Origin: AC-32 sp963728765
Lineage (GTDB): Bacteria; Actinomycetota; Thermoleophilia; Gaiellales; Gaiellaceae
NCBI GenBank assembly: GCA_963728765.1
Contig: CAVSKX010000001.1
Location: forward strand, 248,001-312,000
DNA: 64,000 bases
Reading direction: 5' to 3'
Positions within the stretch are counted from its first letter, which is position 1. Each line of letters opens with the position of its first letter. Shown one piece after another: positions 41,907 through 50,190 of this stretch. A program made the position numbers and the translations under genes. The notes beneath the pieces are model-generated. The model was given only the letters and a program-made list of their open reading frames with translations, was not told the origin of the DNA and searched no databases.

Positions 41907-42922
41907 TACTTCAGCCCTGCGAGGTAGGCGACCAGGGCATCGAGCTGCGCGCTGCCGAGCTTCGGGAAGTCCGGCATCTGGTTGCCGGGCTTGTAGCTCT
42001 GCGACCGCTCGATCCAGTCGCGCAACGCGGTGCGGTCGTTCGGCAGCGCGAGCGCACCGATCGTCGTCCGGCCGGCGAGGTGGGTCAGGTCCGGGCCGAC
42101 GTCCCCGCTGGCGCTCGTGCCGCGGATCGTGTGACAGCTCGCACAGGCACCTTCGAGGAAGGCGTCACGGCCGGCACTGGCCTGCGAGCCGGATGCCTCC
42201 GCTGCCGGCTGCGACTGCCTCGCGAGCCAGCGCCGGAACTCGTCCGGTGGGTCGGCGTAGACCCAGAGGCCCATGTGCGCGTGCTGGAGGCCGCAGAACT
42301 CGGCGCACTGCCCGCGGTAGCGGCCGACCTTGTCCGCGTAGAGCTCGATCGCGTTCGTGGTGCCCGGGAGCGTGTCGATCTTCCGGTTCAGCTGCGGGAC
42401 CCAGAAGCTGTGGATCACGTCGGCGCTGCGCACCTCGACCTGCACCGGTGTGCGCACCGGGATGTGGATCTCGTTCGCCGTCACCGCGTCGGTACCGGGG
42501 TAGCGCACCTCCCACCACCACTGGTGACCGACGACGAGGATCGTCCGGTTGGTCGCATTCGCGGCCGGTGCCTCGGTGGTCTTGATCACGAACAGATTCG
42601 AGATCACGAACAGCGTCACGAGCAGCACGATCGGCACCGCCACGCCGCCGACGAGGACGACTGTCCAGCCGAGCCGCTCCCCCGGCTTCGCGCCTTCGGT
42701 GTCGCTTCCGGCGCCGCGACGGTTCGCCCGCTTCCAGGCGAGGAGGAGCAGCCCGACCACGACGGCGAGGCCGACGAAGGCGCCGCCCGTCATCCACCAG
42801 AAGAGGCTGGCGATGTCCTTCGCCTGATGGCTCTGCGGATCGAGCGAGTTCTGCTTGTTGCCGCACCCCGCCGCGAGCAGCGGGACCACGGCCAGGGTGC
42901 TGCCCGTTACCCGCCCCTTCAC
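41906..42922 (-). CDS. ctaC: Cytochrome c oxidase subunit II with fused cytochrome c (caa3-type)
   Basis: A 338-residue subunit II. A lipoprotein-like leader ends LLAAGC (Cys20), though the -3 residue is Ala rather than Leu. Two membrane helices follow (about 40-60 and 85-108). The CuA domain has HSFWVPQLNRK and CAEFCGLQHAHM, giving all six CuA ligands. A C-terminal cytochrome c domain carries CASCH and the MPDFP methionine. This makes the oxidase caa3-type, fed by QcrC or by the fused heme. GTG 42922 is chosen; a TTG 30 bases upstream is the alternative. Confidence 0.93.
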   Translation of the reverse strand: MKGRVTGSTLAVVPLLAAGCGNKQNSLDPQSHQAKDIASLFWWMTGGAFVGLAVVVGLLLLAWKRANRRGAGSDTEGAKPGERLGWTVVLVGGVAVPIVLLVTLFVISNLFVIKTTEAPAANATNRTILVVGHQWWWEVRYPGTDAVTANEIHIPVRTPVQVEVRSADVIHSFWVPQLNRKIDTLPGTTNAIELYADKVGRYRGQCAEFCGLQHAHMGLWVYADPPDEFRRWLARQSQPAAEASGSQASAGRDAFLEGACASCHTIRGTSASGDVGPDLTHLAGRTTIGALALPNDRTALRDWIERSQSYKPGNQMPDFPKLGSAQLDALVAYLAGLK

Positions 42923-43011
42923 GCTGTCACCACGCGTTCTCTCCTTCGACAATGCCGACGAGGGTTCGTTCCCAATATGTGCGGGCGGTGAAACGCCGCT
43001 ACGCTCGTGCG

Positions 43012-43794
43012 GTGGGCTGGACGTTCGAGCCCTGGCAGCTCGCGCCGATCGTCCTCGTGGGCGCCCTCTACGGCCGCCGCGCCTGGACGCTCGCGCGCCG
43101 CGACCGGCCGGTGCCGGCGCTCAAGGTCGCGAGCTTCGCCGGCGGGCTCGCCGTGCTCGTGCTGGCGCTCGTGACGCCGGTGGACTCGATCGGCGAGGAG
43201 CGGCTCTTCTCGGTGCACATGTTCCAGCACCTGCTGATCGGCGACCTCGCGCCGCTGCTGCTCGCGCTCGGGCTTTCCGGCCCACTGCTGCGGCCGTTGC
43301 TCGCGCCGCGCTGGGTGCAGCGCGCGCGGGTGCTGACGCACCCGCTGGTCGCGCTTCCGCTCTGGGCGGCAAACCTCTGGCTCTGGCACCTCCCGCGGCT
43401 GTACGACGCCGCGCTCGAGCACCCACCGGTGCACGCGCTCCAGCACGCCTGCTTCCTCGCGGGCGGGCTGTTGCTCTGGTCGACGCTGCTCGGACTGCTC
43501 CCAGGGCCGCGCTGGTACGGGCTCGGCGCGCGGCTCGCATCGCTCGGTCTCGTCTGGCTCGTCGGCGCCGCCCTCGCCAACGTCTTCCTCTGGAGCAACC
43601 GCACGTACTACGAGCCGTACGTGGACGCACCGCGCACGTGGGGCCTGTCCGCGATCTCGGACCAGCGCGCCGGCGGCGGCGTGATGCTCGTCGAGATGAT
43701 GCTCGTCGGCGCAGTCGTGTTCGTCGCGCTCGGGCTACGCTGGCTCGACGAGGCCGAGCGCCGGCAGCAGCGGCTGGAGGCGCGGGCCGGCTAG
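43012..43794 (+). CDS. ctaG: Cytochrome c oxidase assembly protein CtaG (caa3 type)
   Basis: A 260-residue membrane protein with about seven helices, of the caa3_CtaG family that delivers copper to the oxidase. Key family text: SVHMFQHLLIGDLAPLLLALGLSGPLLRPLL with the His-x-x-x-His pair, WLWHLPRLYDAALEHPPVHALQHACFLAGGLLLWSTLLG, and MLVEMMLVGAVVFVALGLRW. It stands divergent from ctaC, as often seen. In-frame ATG 42952 and GTG 42988 would add 20 or 8 basic residues; none has a strong ribosome site, so the start is uncertain. Its stop overlaps the end of the next gene by 4 bases. Confidence 0.88.
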   Translation: MGWTFEPWQLAPIVLVGALYGRRAWTLARRDRPVPALKVASFAGGLAVLVLALVTPVDSIGEERLFSVHMFQHLLIGDLAPLLLALGLSGPLLRPLLAPRWVQRARVLTHPLVALPLWAANLWLWHLPRLYDAALEHPPVHALQHACFLAGGLLLWSTLLGLLPGPRWYGLGARLASLGLVWLVGAALANVFLWSNRTYYEPYVDAPRTWGLSAISDQRAGGGVMLVEMMLVGAVVFVALGLRWLDEAERRQQRLEARAG

Positions 43795-44219
43795 AAGAGG
43801 TAGTCCAGCAGCAGGCCGAACGCGAACAGGACGATCGCCAGGAACGCGAGCACGGCCGACGTGTTCACCGCCGCGGCGCGTTGCGCTCGGTCGTACCCGC
43901 CGCCGCCCCAGGCCCGGACGCTCCACCCGCCGCTCGTTCCGCCGAGGACCGCGAACACCCCGATCCCGGCGGCGGCGATGTAGAAGGCGACCGGGAGCAC
44001 GTCTCCGATCGGCTTGTCGGCGTGCCCCGCGTACAGCCAGGCGGCCAGGGTGACGGCGCCGCCCAGCAGGACGAGGATCACGGCCAGGCGTGCCAGGCCG
44101 TGCGCGATGATCGCGCCGCGAGTGACAGGCGGAGGCTTCCTCGGGCGGCGCCGCTGCCGTTCGTCCTCGGCGGGATCGTGCGGCTCGAAGTCGACCATCG
44201 CCTTGAGCTCCCCGCTCAT
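43791..44219 (-). CDS. Small membrane protein
   Basis: A 142-residue protein of unknown function. A charged N-terminal part (EPHDPAEDERQRRRPRKPP) precedes three hydrophobic helices (about 42-62, 75-92 and 118-140), with a glycine-rich loop GGTSGGWSVRAWGGGGYDRAQ. I chose ATG 44219 (MSGELKAMVDF); a longer start at 44270 would abut the TPP riboswitch on the other strand and leave no room for its promoter. It converges on ctaG with a 4-base overlap. It may belong with the oxidase genes, but nothing in the sequence proves it. Confidence 0.65.
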   Translation of the reverse strand: MSGELKAMVDFEPHDPAEDERQRRRPRKPPPVTRGAIIAHGLARLAVILVLLGGAVTLAAWLYAGHADKPIGDVLPVAFYIAAAGIGVFAVLGGTSGGWSVRAWGGGGYDRAQRAAAVNTSAVLAFLAIVLFAFGLLLDYLF

Positions 44220-44270
44220 CGGCGTGAACCGCCGCTTCCGCTGCCGCTCGCGCTCCATCGGCAGATACAT

Positions 44271-44351
44271 TGCCCGAACCGGGGTGCCGCGAACAAACGG
44301 CTGAGATCACACCCGTCGAACCTGATCTGGCTAGTACCAGCGAAGGGAGCA
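44271..44351 (+). promoter_or_regulatory. TPP (thiamine pyrophosphate) riboswitch
   Basis: Matches the THI element: GGGGTGCC at 44281-44288, CTGAGA at 44301-44306, ACCC, AACCTGATCTGG at 44319-44330, CTAGTACCAGCG and the closing GGGAG. The closing strand contains the ribosome-binding purines for the GTG at 44353, so binding of TPP should block translation directly. It controls the permease-kinase unit downstream. Confidence 0.95.
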
Positions 44352-44352
44352 A

Positions 44353-45717
44353 GTGGACGAGAGCACACCGTCTTGGGGCATCGAGCCCGTACCGGACCGG
44401 CTGCGGGTGCTCGGCCTTGTGGACCTGACGCTGCTCTGGAGCAACCTCTCCGTCAGCCTGCTCGTGATCGTCGCCGCGGCGGGACTGGTGCCGGCGCTGT
44501 CGTTCAAGCAGGCGCTGCTGGCGATCCTGATCGGGTCGCTCGCGGGGAGCGTGCTGCTCGGCCTCGCGGGGGCGATCGGAGCCGACGCGCGTGTCCCGGG
44601 GATGGTCGTGCTGCGCGCGCCGCTGGGTCGACGGGGCTCCTACGCGCCGACGGTGCTGAACGTGGCCCAGAACCTCGGCTGGTCGACGTTCGAGTTGATC
44701 ATCATCTCGACGGCCGCCGCGGCGCTCTCCGAGCGCGTCTTCGGCTTCGAGGCGCGCTGGCTGTGGGCGCTCGTCTTCGGAGCGGTGTCGCTCGCGCTGG
44801 GTCTGATGGGCCCGGTCGGGTTCGTCCGCCGCTACGTGCGCAAGTTCGCCGTCTGGGCGGTGGTGGCCTCGATCGCGTACCTGACGTGGTGGGCGATCGA
44901 CAAGGCCGACCTGCACCAGCTTTGGCAGACGAGCGGCGAGGGCGGCGGCCTCTCGCTAGGGCAGGGGATCGACCTGGTGATGGCGAGCGTGGTCTCGTGG
45001 ACGCCGCTCGCGGCCGACTACACCCGCTTCGGGCGCGACCGGCGCAGCGCCTTCATCGGGGCCGGTGTCGGGTACTGGCTGCCCACGGTGTGGGGCTTCG
45101 CGCTCGGCGCGGTGCTCGTGCTCGAGCGCGGGCTGAGCGACCCGGCGCAGATCCCGAGCGCGGTCGCCAGCGGCAGCGTCCTCGCGGTGATCGCGCTGCT
45201 GATGCTGACCGTGGACGAGAGCGACGAGGCGTTCGCCGACGTCTACTCGACCGCCGTCTCGCTGCAGAACCTGCTCCCGCGGGCCTCGCAGCGCCTGCTG
45301 ATCGTGGTGGTCGCCGCGACCGCGACCTCCGGCGCGATCGCGATCGATCTCGGCAACTACCTGACGTTCCTGTACCTGCTCGGGTCGATCTTCGTGCCGC
45401 TGTTCGGCGTGCTGCTGGCCGACTGGCTCCTCCGCGGCGCGCACTACGAGCGCGCGGACATCTTCGAGGCGCCCCTCGTGCGCTGGGAGCGGCTCGCGGC
45501 CTGGGCGATCGGCTTCGCGCTCTACCAGTGGCTCTCGCCGGTCGGGCCGTCGTGGTGGACCGATCTCGTCGAGCACCTGAGCCCGGGGCACGCGCGGCTG
45601 ACGGCCTCGCTCCCCAGCTTCGCCGCCTCCTTCGGCCTGACGCTGCTCGCGGCCTGGGTAGATTCGCTGCGTGCGGCCGCTCGCAGTCGTCGGGAACCTC
45701 TCGCGCGACCTCGTTGA
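44353..45717 (+). CDS. cytX: NCS1-family permease under TPP riboswitch (CytX-like, probable thiamine-precursor uptake)
   Basis: A 454-residue, 12-helix transporter of the nucleobase-cation-symport-1 family. Recognisable text: GIEPVPDRLRVLGLVDLTLLWSNLSVSLLVI at the start, GRRGSYAPTVLNVAQNLGWSTFELIIIS, and SWTPLAADYTRFGRDRR. Family members carry purines, cytosine, hydantoins or thiamine. The TPP riboswitch in front makes the thiamine pyrimidine hydroxymethylpyrimidine (HMP), or a degradation product, the most likely cargo, as for CytX. The gene overlaps the PfkB kinase by 47 bases. Confidence 0.88.
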   Translation: MDESTPSWGIEPVPDRLRVLGLVDLTLLWSNLSVSLLVIVAAAGLVPALSFKQALLAILIGSLAGSVLLGLAGAIGADARVPGMVVLRAPLGRRGSYAPTVLNVAQNLGWSTFELIIISTAAAALSERVFGFEARWLWALVFGAVSLALGLMGPVGFVRRYVRKFAVWAVVASIAYLTWWAIDKADLHQLWQTSGEGGGLSLGQGIDLVMASVVSWTPLAADYTRFGRDRRSAFIGAGVGYWLPTVWGFALGAVLVLERGLSDPAQIPSAVASGSVLAVIALLMLTVDESDEAFADVYSTAVSLQNLLPRASQRLLIVVVAATATSGAIAIDLGNYLTFLYLLGSIFVPLFGVLLADWLLRGAHYERADIFEAPLVRWERLAAWAIGFALYQWLSPVGPSWWTDLVEHLSPGHARLTASLPSFAASFGLTLLAAWVDSLRAAARSRREPLARPR

Positions 45718-46468
45718 CGGCGAGCCGCGGGCGGGCGGCGCGCCGCTGCACGCGGCGCGGGCGTTGCGCGTCCTGGGGCGCCCGTCGCTGGTCGCGGTCA
45801 AGGGCGCGGACGCCGACCGGCGGCTGCTTCTCCCACCGCTCGTGCGCCTCGGCTTGCCGGTGCTCTGGCGCGGCGGCGAGACGACGTCGGCCTTCTCGTT
45901 CCGGTACGACGGCGACCGCCGGGAGATGGTGGTCGACGCGCTCGGGCCCTCGTGGACGCCGGCCGACCTGCGCGGGCTCGAGCGGGCGGGCTGGGTACAC
46001 GTCGGCGCGCTAGCACGGTCGGACTTCCCCGCGGCGACGCTCGCGGCGCTTGCCCGCGACCGGCGTGTCTCCTTCGACGGCCAGGGGCTCGTGCGGCCCG
46101 ACCGGACGGGGCCACTCGAGCTCGACGCGGAGTACGACCCCGCGGTGCTCCGCCATGTGTCGGTGCTGAAGCTGGCCGAAGACGAGGCTCGGACGCTGGT
46201 CGGCGATCCCACCGAGGATGCGCTGCGCGCGCTCGGCGTCTCGGAGGTGCTCGTCACGCTCGGCTCCCGCGGGTCGCTCGTGCTCGCCGAAGATCGGCTC
46301 GTGGCTGTTCCGGCGAGGCCTGTGGACGGCGAAGTCGACCCGACCGGAGCAGGCGACGCGTTCTCGGCCGCGTACCTGGTCTCGCGCGCGACCGGCTACG
46401 CGCCCGTTGCGGCGGCTCGCCGCGCGACCGCACTCGTGGCGGGCCTGCTCGGCCGGCGGCTGCGATGA
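45671..46468 (+). CDS. PfkB-family kinase coupled to the thiamine-precursor permease
   Basis: A 265-residue ribokinase/PfkB-family kinase. The C-terminal signature DPTGAGDAFSAAYLVSRATGY contains the catalytic aspartate and the anion hole. The N-terminal half is short: VVGNLSRDLVDGEPRAGGAPLHAARALRVLG carries the substrate-side glycines. Sugar kinases and some HMP or thiamine-precursor kinases share this fold. Position behind a TPP riboswitch and NCS1 permease suggests phosphorylation of the imported thiamine precursor, but ThiD of the ordinary type is a different branch, so this is an unproven assignment. GTG start within the permease gene. Confidence 0.82.
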   Translation: MRPLAVVGNLSRDLVDGEPRAGGAPLHAARALRVLGRPSLVAVKGADADRRLLLPPLVRLGLPVLWRGGETTSAFSFRYDGDRREMVVDALGPSWTPADLRGLERAGWVHVGALARSDFPAATLAALARDRRVSFDGQGLVRPDRTGPLELDAEYDPAVLRHVSVLKLAEDEARTLVGDPTEDALRALGVSEVLVTLGSRGSLVLAEDRLVAVPARPVDGEVDPTGAGDAFSAAYLVSRATGYAPVAAARRATALVAGLLGRRLR

Positions 46469-46854
46469 GAGCCTTGGTTCGCACCGTCGACGGCGTCTTC
46501 GAGGTCGACCTGGACGAGGAGCTCGTGCTCGGCTCGAGCCTCGCCGACGTCGAGCCCGAGCCGGTCGCGGTCTCGCTGCCGCTGCTGGTCGCCGCGGCCG
46601 CCTGCGGCTCGACGGTGATCGCCGTCGTCGACCGGCGCCCGCCGCTCGCGGTCTCGAACGACGCCGGCCGCACCTGGCGGGAAGCAGGTGGTGGCCTTCC
46701 GCCCGGCCGGGCAATCGCAATCGCGGACGACGACCCCGACTACGTCCTCTTCGCAGCCCGCAACCGCCTGTACCTGTCCACGAACGGCGGCGTCTTCTGG
46801 CGAGCCCTGACGCCCGAGCTCCCGGAGATCGGAGCCGTGGCACTAACGGCCTAG
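46465..46854 (+). CDS. Small BNR/YCF48-like beta-propeller fragment protein
   Basis: A 129-residue protein with two Asp-box-like repeats: PLAVSNDAGRTWREAGGGLP and RLYLSTNGGVFWRALTPELPEIG. These are the repeats of sialidase- and photosystem-assembly-type (YCF48) propellers, which need six or seven blades, but only about two or three are present here. The N-terminus (ALVRTVDGVFEVDLDEELVLG) may form another blade. Start overlaps the kinase stop by ATGA, so it is the third gene under the TPP riboswitch. Function unknown; it could be a short oligomeric propeller. Confidence 0.65.
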   Translation: MRALVRTVDGVFEVDLDEELVLGSSLADVEPEPVAVSLPLLVAAAACGSTVIAVVDRRPPLAVSNDAGRTWREAGGGLPPGRAIAIADDDPDYVLFAARNRLYLSTNGGVFWRALTPELPEIGAVALTA

Positions 46855-46855
46855 C

Positions 46856-46945
46856 CCGAGCAAGTAACAGTCTGTTACTTGCTCGGTTGAACCGCTGTAC
46901 GAGAGCGGGGTCGCCGGGCACGAGGTTCTTGTAACAGTCTGTTAC
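46856..46945. repeat. Pair of odd palindromes around a 44-bp spacer
   Basis: First: a perfect 31-bp palindrome centred on T46871, arm CCGAGCAAGTAACAG. Second: a perfect 15-bp palindrome GTAACAG-T-CTGTTAC (46931-46945). Both share AGTAACAG-like arms with a central T; centres are 67 bases apart. They fill the gap between two convergent genes. The layout resembles the palindrome pair at 1127-1220. No T-tract is present for a standard terminator. Confidence 0.75.
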
Positions 46946-47796
46946 TAGGGCAGCCTGAACTCGCCGCGCGCGACGATCACGGCGGCGCCGCCGACCTCGA
47001 CTCGCTCGAGCTTCTCCGCAGAGCCGTCGGCCCGGGCGTAGAGCGTCGACGGGCGCCCGATCTCGGCGCCCTGGGAGATCTCGATCTCGTCGCCGAAGCC
47101 GATCCAGCCGTGCCGCGCCAGATGCACCGCCAGCGGGCCTGCGGCAGAGCCGGTCGCCGGGTCCTCCACCACGCCCGCACCCGGAGCGAACATCCGTGAC
47201 TTCCACCGGGCGCCGGAGCCCGCGAAGCAGTCCACGCCCACGAGGCCTCCCGCGAGGTCCAGAAGCGCGTTGAAGTCCGGCCTGAGCGCCGCCACGTCTT
47301 CCTCGGACGAGAGCGCGACGTAGACAAACCTCGGTCCGTTCTCGTAGACCAGGACCGGCAGCTCCGCGCCCCCAACGCCTAGCGCGGCGAACAGCGCCTC
47401 CTCCTCGGCAAAGGCCTCCCACGTCGGGAGCGGCTGCTCCATGCGCCCGAACACGATCCGGTCCTGCTCGCGTTCGAGCGCGACCGGAACGACTCCCATG
47501 CCGGTCTCGAGCCGCACGACGGGCGCCTGCAGCGGCGATGCGAGCACGAAGGCCGACCCGAGGGTCGGATGGCCCGCGAACGGCAGCTCGGCCGAGGGCG
47601 TGAAGATCCGGATCCGCGCGTGCGCATCGGCCTCGGACGGGAGCACGAAGACGCTCTCGGAGAGGTTCAGCTCTCGACCGAGCCCCTGCATCTCCTCGTC
47701 GGAGAGGCCGCGCCCGTCCGTGAACACCGCCACCGGGTTCCCCTCGAGCGGCGTGTCGGTGAACACGTCCGCGACGACGTAGCGGAAGCTGCGCAC
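46945..47796 (-). CDS. PhzF family epimerase/isomerase-like protein
   Basis: A 283-residue PhzF/diaminopimelate-epimerase-fold protein. Family motifs: VVADVFTDTPLEGNPVAVF at the start, LNLSESVFVLP with the catalytic glutamate, RIFTPSAELPFAGHPTLGSAFVL, and MFAPGAGVVEDPATGSAAGPLAVHL. The glutamate and the two-lobed repeat are complete. Reactions known in the family include isomerisation in phenazine synthesis, but most members have no known substrate. No phenazine genes are nearby. It converges on the BNR-like gene across a palindrome pair and is divergent from the sixA gene. Confidence 0.88.
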   Translation of the reverse strand: MRSFRYVVADVFTDTPLEGNPVAVFTDGRGLSDEEMQGLGRELNLSESVFVLPSEADAHARIRIFTPSAELPFAGHPTLGSAFVLASPLQAPVVRLETGMGVVPVALEREQDRIVFGRMEQPLPTWEAFAEEEALFAALGVGGAELPVLVYENGPRFVYVALSSEEDVAALRPDFNALLDLAGGLVGVDCFAGSGARWKSRMFAPGAGVVEDPATGSAAGPLAVHLARHGWIGFGDEIEISQGAEIGRPSTLYARADGSAEKLERVEVGGAAVIVARGEFRLP

Positions 47797-47807
47797 GACC
47801 GGAGACT

Positions 47808-48215
47808 ATGCTGCCCGCCGTGCAGCTGGTGATCGTGCGCCATGCCGAAGCTGCCTCGGGAGAGCCGGACGAGCTGCGGCCGCTGACCGCGGAGGGCCGC
47901 GAGGCCGCCCGCACGCTCGGGCAGCGGCTCGCCGACGAGGGCGTGCACCCCGACGCCGTGCTCACGAGCCCGCTCCTCCGCGCCCGCGAGACGGCACACG
48001 AGCTCGCGAGACCTGCAGGCCTGGAGCCGGAGCCCGACGAGCGGCTCGCCCCGGGGGCGACGGCGGACAGTGTCCGGGCCGCCGCGGAGGAGCGCGGCGA
48101 GACCGTCGTGGTCGTCGGCCACCAGCCCGACTGCTCCCGCATCGCAGCCGCACTGACCGGCGGCGAGGAGCCGCTGTTCGCGCCCGGCGCGATGCTCTCG
48201 ATCGAGCTGCAGTGA
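47808..48215 (+). CDS. sixA: SixA-like phosphohistidine phosphatase
   Basis: A 135-residue histidine phosphatase of the RHG/SixA branch. VIVRHAEAASGEPDELRPLTAEGREAARTLGQRL holds the catalytic His, and VVVVGHQPDCSRIAAALTGG the second His. It is short, as is typical of SixA, which removes phosphate from HPt histidines in E. coli. In actinobacteria the target is unknown. A GTG at 47820 could be the true start and would remove four residues. The stop overlaps the start of the ABC ATPase gene. Confidence 0.87.
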   Translation: MLPAVQLVIVRHAEAASGEPDELRPLTAEGREAARTLGQRLADEGVHPDAVLTSPLLRARETAHELARPAGLEPEPDERLAPGATADSVRAAAEERGETVVVVGHQPDCSRIAAALTGGEEPLFAPGAMLSIELQ

Positions 48216-49060
48216 CCGCGATCGCGGTCCGGGACCTGCGCAAGTCCTACGGTTCGCTCGACGCCGTGCGCGGCATCGACTTCCACGTCGAGCGCGGCGA
48301 GGTCTTCGGCCTCCTCGGCCCGAACGGCGCGGGGAAGACGACGACAGTCGAGATCCTCGAGGGCTACCGCAAGCGCGACGGCGGCGAGGTCGAGGTGCTC
48401 GGCTCCGACCCCGCGAGCGCGGGCGGCGACTGGCGCGAGCGGATCGGGATCGTGCTCCAGTCCTCCGCCATGTACCAGACTCTCACCGTCGACGAGATGC
48501 TGCGCCTGTTCGCGGGCTACTACCGCGAGCCGCGCCCGGTCGGCGAGGTGGCCGAACTGGTCGGGCTGAGCGAGAAACTGGACGAGCGTGTGCGACGCCT
48601 TTCCGGCGGCCAACGGCGGCGGCTCGACCTCGGGCTCGCGCTGATCGGCGACCCCGAGCTGATCTTCCTCGACGAGCCGACGACCGGCTTCGATCCGCGC
48701 GCTCGCCGCCAGGCGTGGGAGACGATTCGCAGCCTGCGCGGGCTCGGCAAGACGATCCTGCTCACGACGCACTACCTGGACGAGGCCGAGCAGTTAGCCG
48801 ACCGCGTCGCGGTGCTCGCGCGGGGGCAGATCGTGGCCTCCGGAACTCCCGCGGAGCTCACCGGCGCGGTCGCCGCGACCGAGATCCGCTACCGCGAGAA
48901 CGGCCGCGAGGTCGTGCTCGAGACCGACGAGCCGACGCGGGTGCTGAACGAGCTCACCGGCCGCGCCCTGGCCGAGAGCCGCGAGCTGGAGGGCCTCGAG
49001 GTCCGCCGCCCGAGCCTCGAGGAGGTCTACCTGAGCCTGACCGAGGAGCAGACCGAGTGA
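48212..49060 (+). CDS. ABC transporter ATP-binding protein (DrrA/CcmA type)
   Basis: A 282-residue ABC ATPase. Walker A GPNGAGKTTTVEILEGY, signature LSGGQRRRLDLGLALIGDP, Walker B ELIFLDEPTTGFDP and the switch His in LTTHYLDEAEQLADRV are all present. The C-terminal ~60 residues (about 222-282) form the extra regulatory domain of drug/lipid exporters of the DrrA type. GTG overlaps the sixA stop, and the permease gene overlaps its own stop, so the exporter is one unit. The cargo is not predictable. Confidence 0.93.
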   Translation: MTAIAVRDLRKSYGSLDAVRGIDFHVERGEVFGLLGPNGAGKTTTVEILEGYRKRDGGEVEVLGSDPASAGGDWRERIGIVLQSSAMYQTLTVDEMLRLFAGYYREPRPVGEVAELVGLSEKLDERVRRLSGGQRRRLDLGLALIGDPELIFLDEPTTGFDPRARRQAWETIRSLRGLGKTILLTTHYLDEAEQLADRVAVLARGQIVASGTPAELTGAVAATEIRYRENGREVVLETDEPTRVLNELTGRALAESRELEGLEVRRPSLEEVYLSLTEEQTE

Positions 49061-49806
49061 AGCTCCTGGTACACGAGGTGAAGGGCGAGCTGCTGCTGTA
49101 CACGCGCAGCCGCGAGCTCGCGTTCTTCACCTTCCTGCTGCCGATGGTGTTCTTCGTCCTGCTCGGCTCGACCTACGGGAACGACACGGTGGACGGGGTC
49201 AAGGGCTCGCGCTTCCTGCAGGCCGGGATGATCGGCTACGGCCTGATCTCGATCGCCTTCGCCGGGCTGGCGATCGTGATCGTGATCCGTCGCGAGAACG
49301 GGATCCTGAAGCGGCTACGGGGCACGCCGCTACCGGCGTGGATGTACATCGTGGCCGTCCTCTCCGCGTTTCTCGCCGCGTTCGCCGCCCAGGTGGTCGG
49401 CCTCTTGTTGCTCGGGCGGCTGTTCTTCGACATCCCGTTCCCCAACCACTTCGTCTCGCTTCTAGTAGCGCTGCTGCTGGGGGCGGTGACGTTTTGCGGC
49501 CTGGGCATCGGCCTTACCGCGCTGATCCATTCCGAGGAGGGCGCCTCGGCCGTCGTCAACGCGATCTACCTACCGATGGCGTTCATCGCCGGGGCGTTCT
49601 TCTCGCCGAGCCACTTCCCGGAGGTGCTGCGCAAGCTCGCCGACGTGCTGCCGCTGACGTACTTCCTGCGGCTCGTCCGCAACGTGATGCTGCACGACCA
49701 CTCGATCTGGTCGCAGGGGACCAACATCGCCGTCCTGGCGGCCTGGGGAGCTGTGGGCGTGGTCGTTGCTCTGCGCTCGTTCCGCTGGGAGCCGCACGAG
49801 GGTTAG
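49057..49806 (+). CDS. ABC-2 type transporter permease
   Basis: A 249-residue membrane protein with six helices, ABC2_membrane (DrrB/YadH) family. Family cues: ELAFFTFLLPMVFFVLLGSTYG, the cytoplasmic RRENGILKRLRGTPLPAWMYIVAVLSAFLAAF motif that contacts the ATPase, and NAIYLPMAFIAGAFFSPSHFPEVLRKLADVLPLTYFLRLVRNV. It is the partner of the preceding ATPase. The GTG start overlaps the ATPase gene stop (GTGA). Exported substrate unknown. Confidence 0.92.
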   Translation: MKLLVHEVKGELLLYTRSRELAFFTFLLPMVFFVLLGSTYGNDTVDGVKGSRFLQAGMIGYGLISIAFAGLAIVIVIRRENGILKRLRGTPLPAWMYIVAVLSAFLAAFAAQVVGLLLLGRLFFDIPFPNHFVSLLVALLLGAVTFCGLGIGLTALIHSEEGASAVVNAIYLPMAFIAGAFFSPSHFPEVLRKLADVLPLTYFLRLVRNVMLHDHSIWSQGTNIAVLAAWGAVGVVVALRSFRWEPHEG

Positions 49807-49837
49807 GTCCCGGCGCAGCCGGGAATGACGGCGGGCG

Positions 49838-50185
49838 ATGAGGGTCGAGCCGCAGCTTGCATTCTGCGTGCGCGAGGTCGAGCCGCCGGGCGTCGAGGTA
49901 CGAGTGAACTTCGGCGTGTTCGCGGGCCGTCGCGCTACGCCCGCCGAGATCGACGAGCTCGCCAAGGCGCTGCTGCCGAAGGTCGGCGAGGTCGCGATCG
50001 TCGCCGAGGAACGGCACGAGATCGGCGAGAGCAGCGAGGCGTCGCTGAACCAGGTCCGGATCGAGGTCTCGCCGGAGCACCTGCCCGACGACGAGCACGA
50101 GCTCGACGAGCTCTGCGGGCGTCTCGTCGAGGCGACGGAGCGCTGGGCGCACGACTGCATCGCCGAGCGCCACGCGGAGATCTAA
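49838..50185 (+). CDS. Small acidic protein of unknown function
   Basis: A 115-residue soluble acidic protein with no family I recognise. An amphipathic beta segment (LAFCVREVEPPGVEVRVNFGVFAG) is followed by a helix with the text TPAEIDELAKALLPKVGEVAIVAEERHEIG and an acidic C-terminal helix LPDDEHELDELCGRLVEATERWAHDCIAERH. Three cysteines are present. ATG 49838 lies 31 bases after the permease stop, so it may belong to the exporter unit, and it converges on the aminotransferase gene five bases downstream. Confidence 0.65.
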   Translation: MRVEPQLAFCVREVEPPGVEVRVNFGVFAGRRATPAEIDELAKALLPKVGEVAIVAEERHEIGESSEASLNQVRIEVSPEHLPDDEHELDELCGRLVEATERWAHDCIAERHAEI

Positions 50186-50190
50186 GAGCG

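Noticed and set aside
44220..44270. Longer N-terminus (ATG 44270) for the small membrane protein facing the riboswitch
   Set aside because: It would directly abut the TPP riboswitch on the other strand, leaving no promoter space, and adds only an Arg-rich stretch.
46010..48772. A 920-codon open frame on the minus strand
   Set aside because: It runs through the kinase, BNR, PhzF and SixA genes in a wrong frame, has arginine-rich composition and no domain. It is a high-GC shadow.
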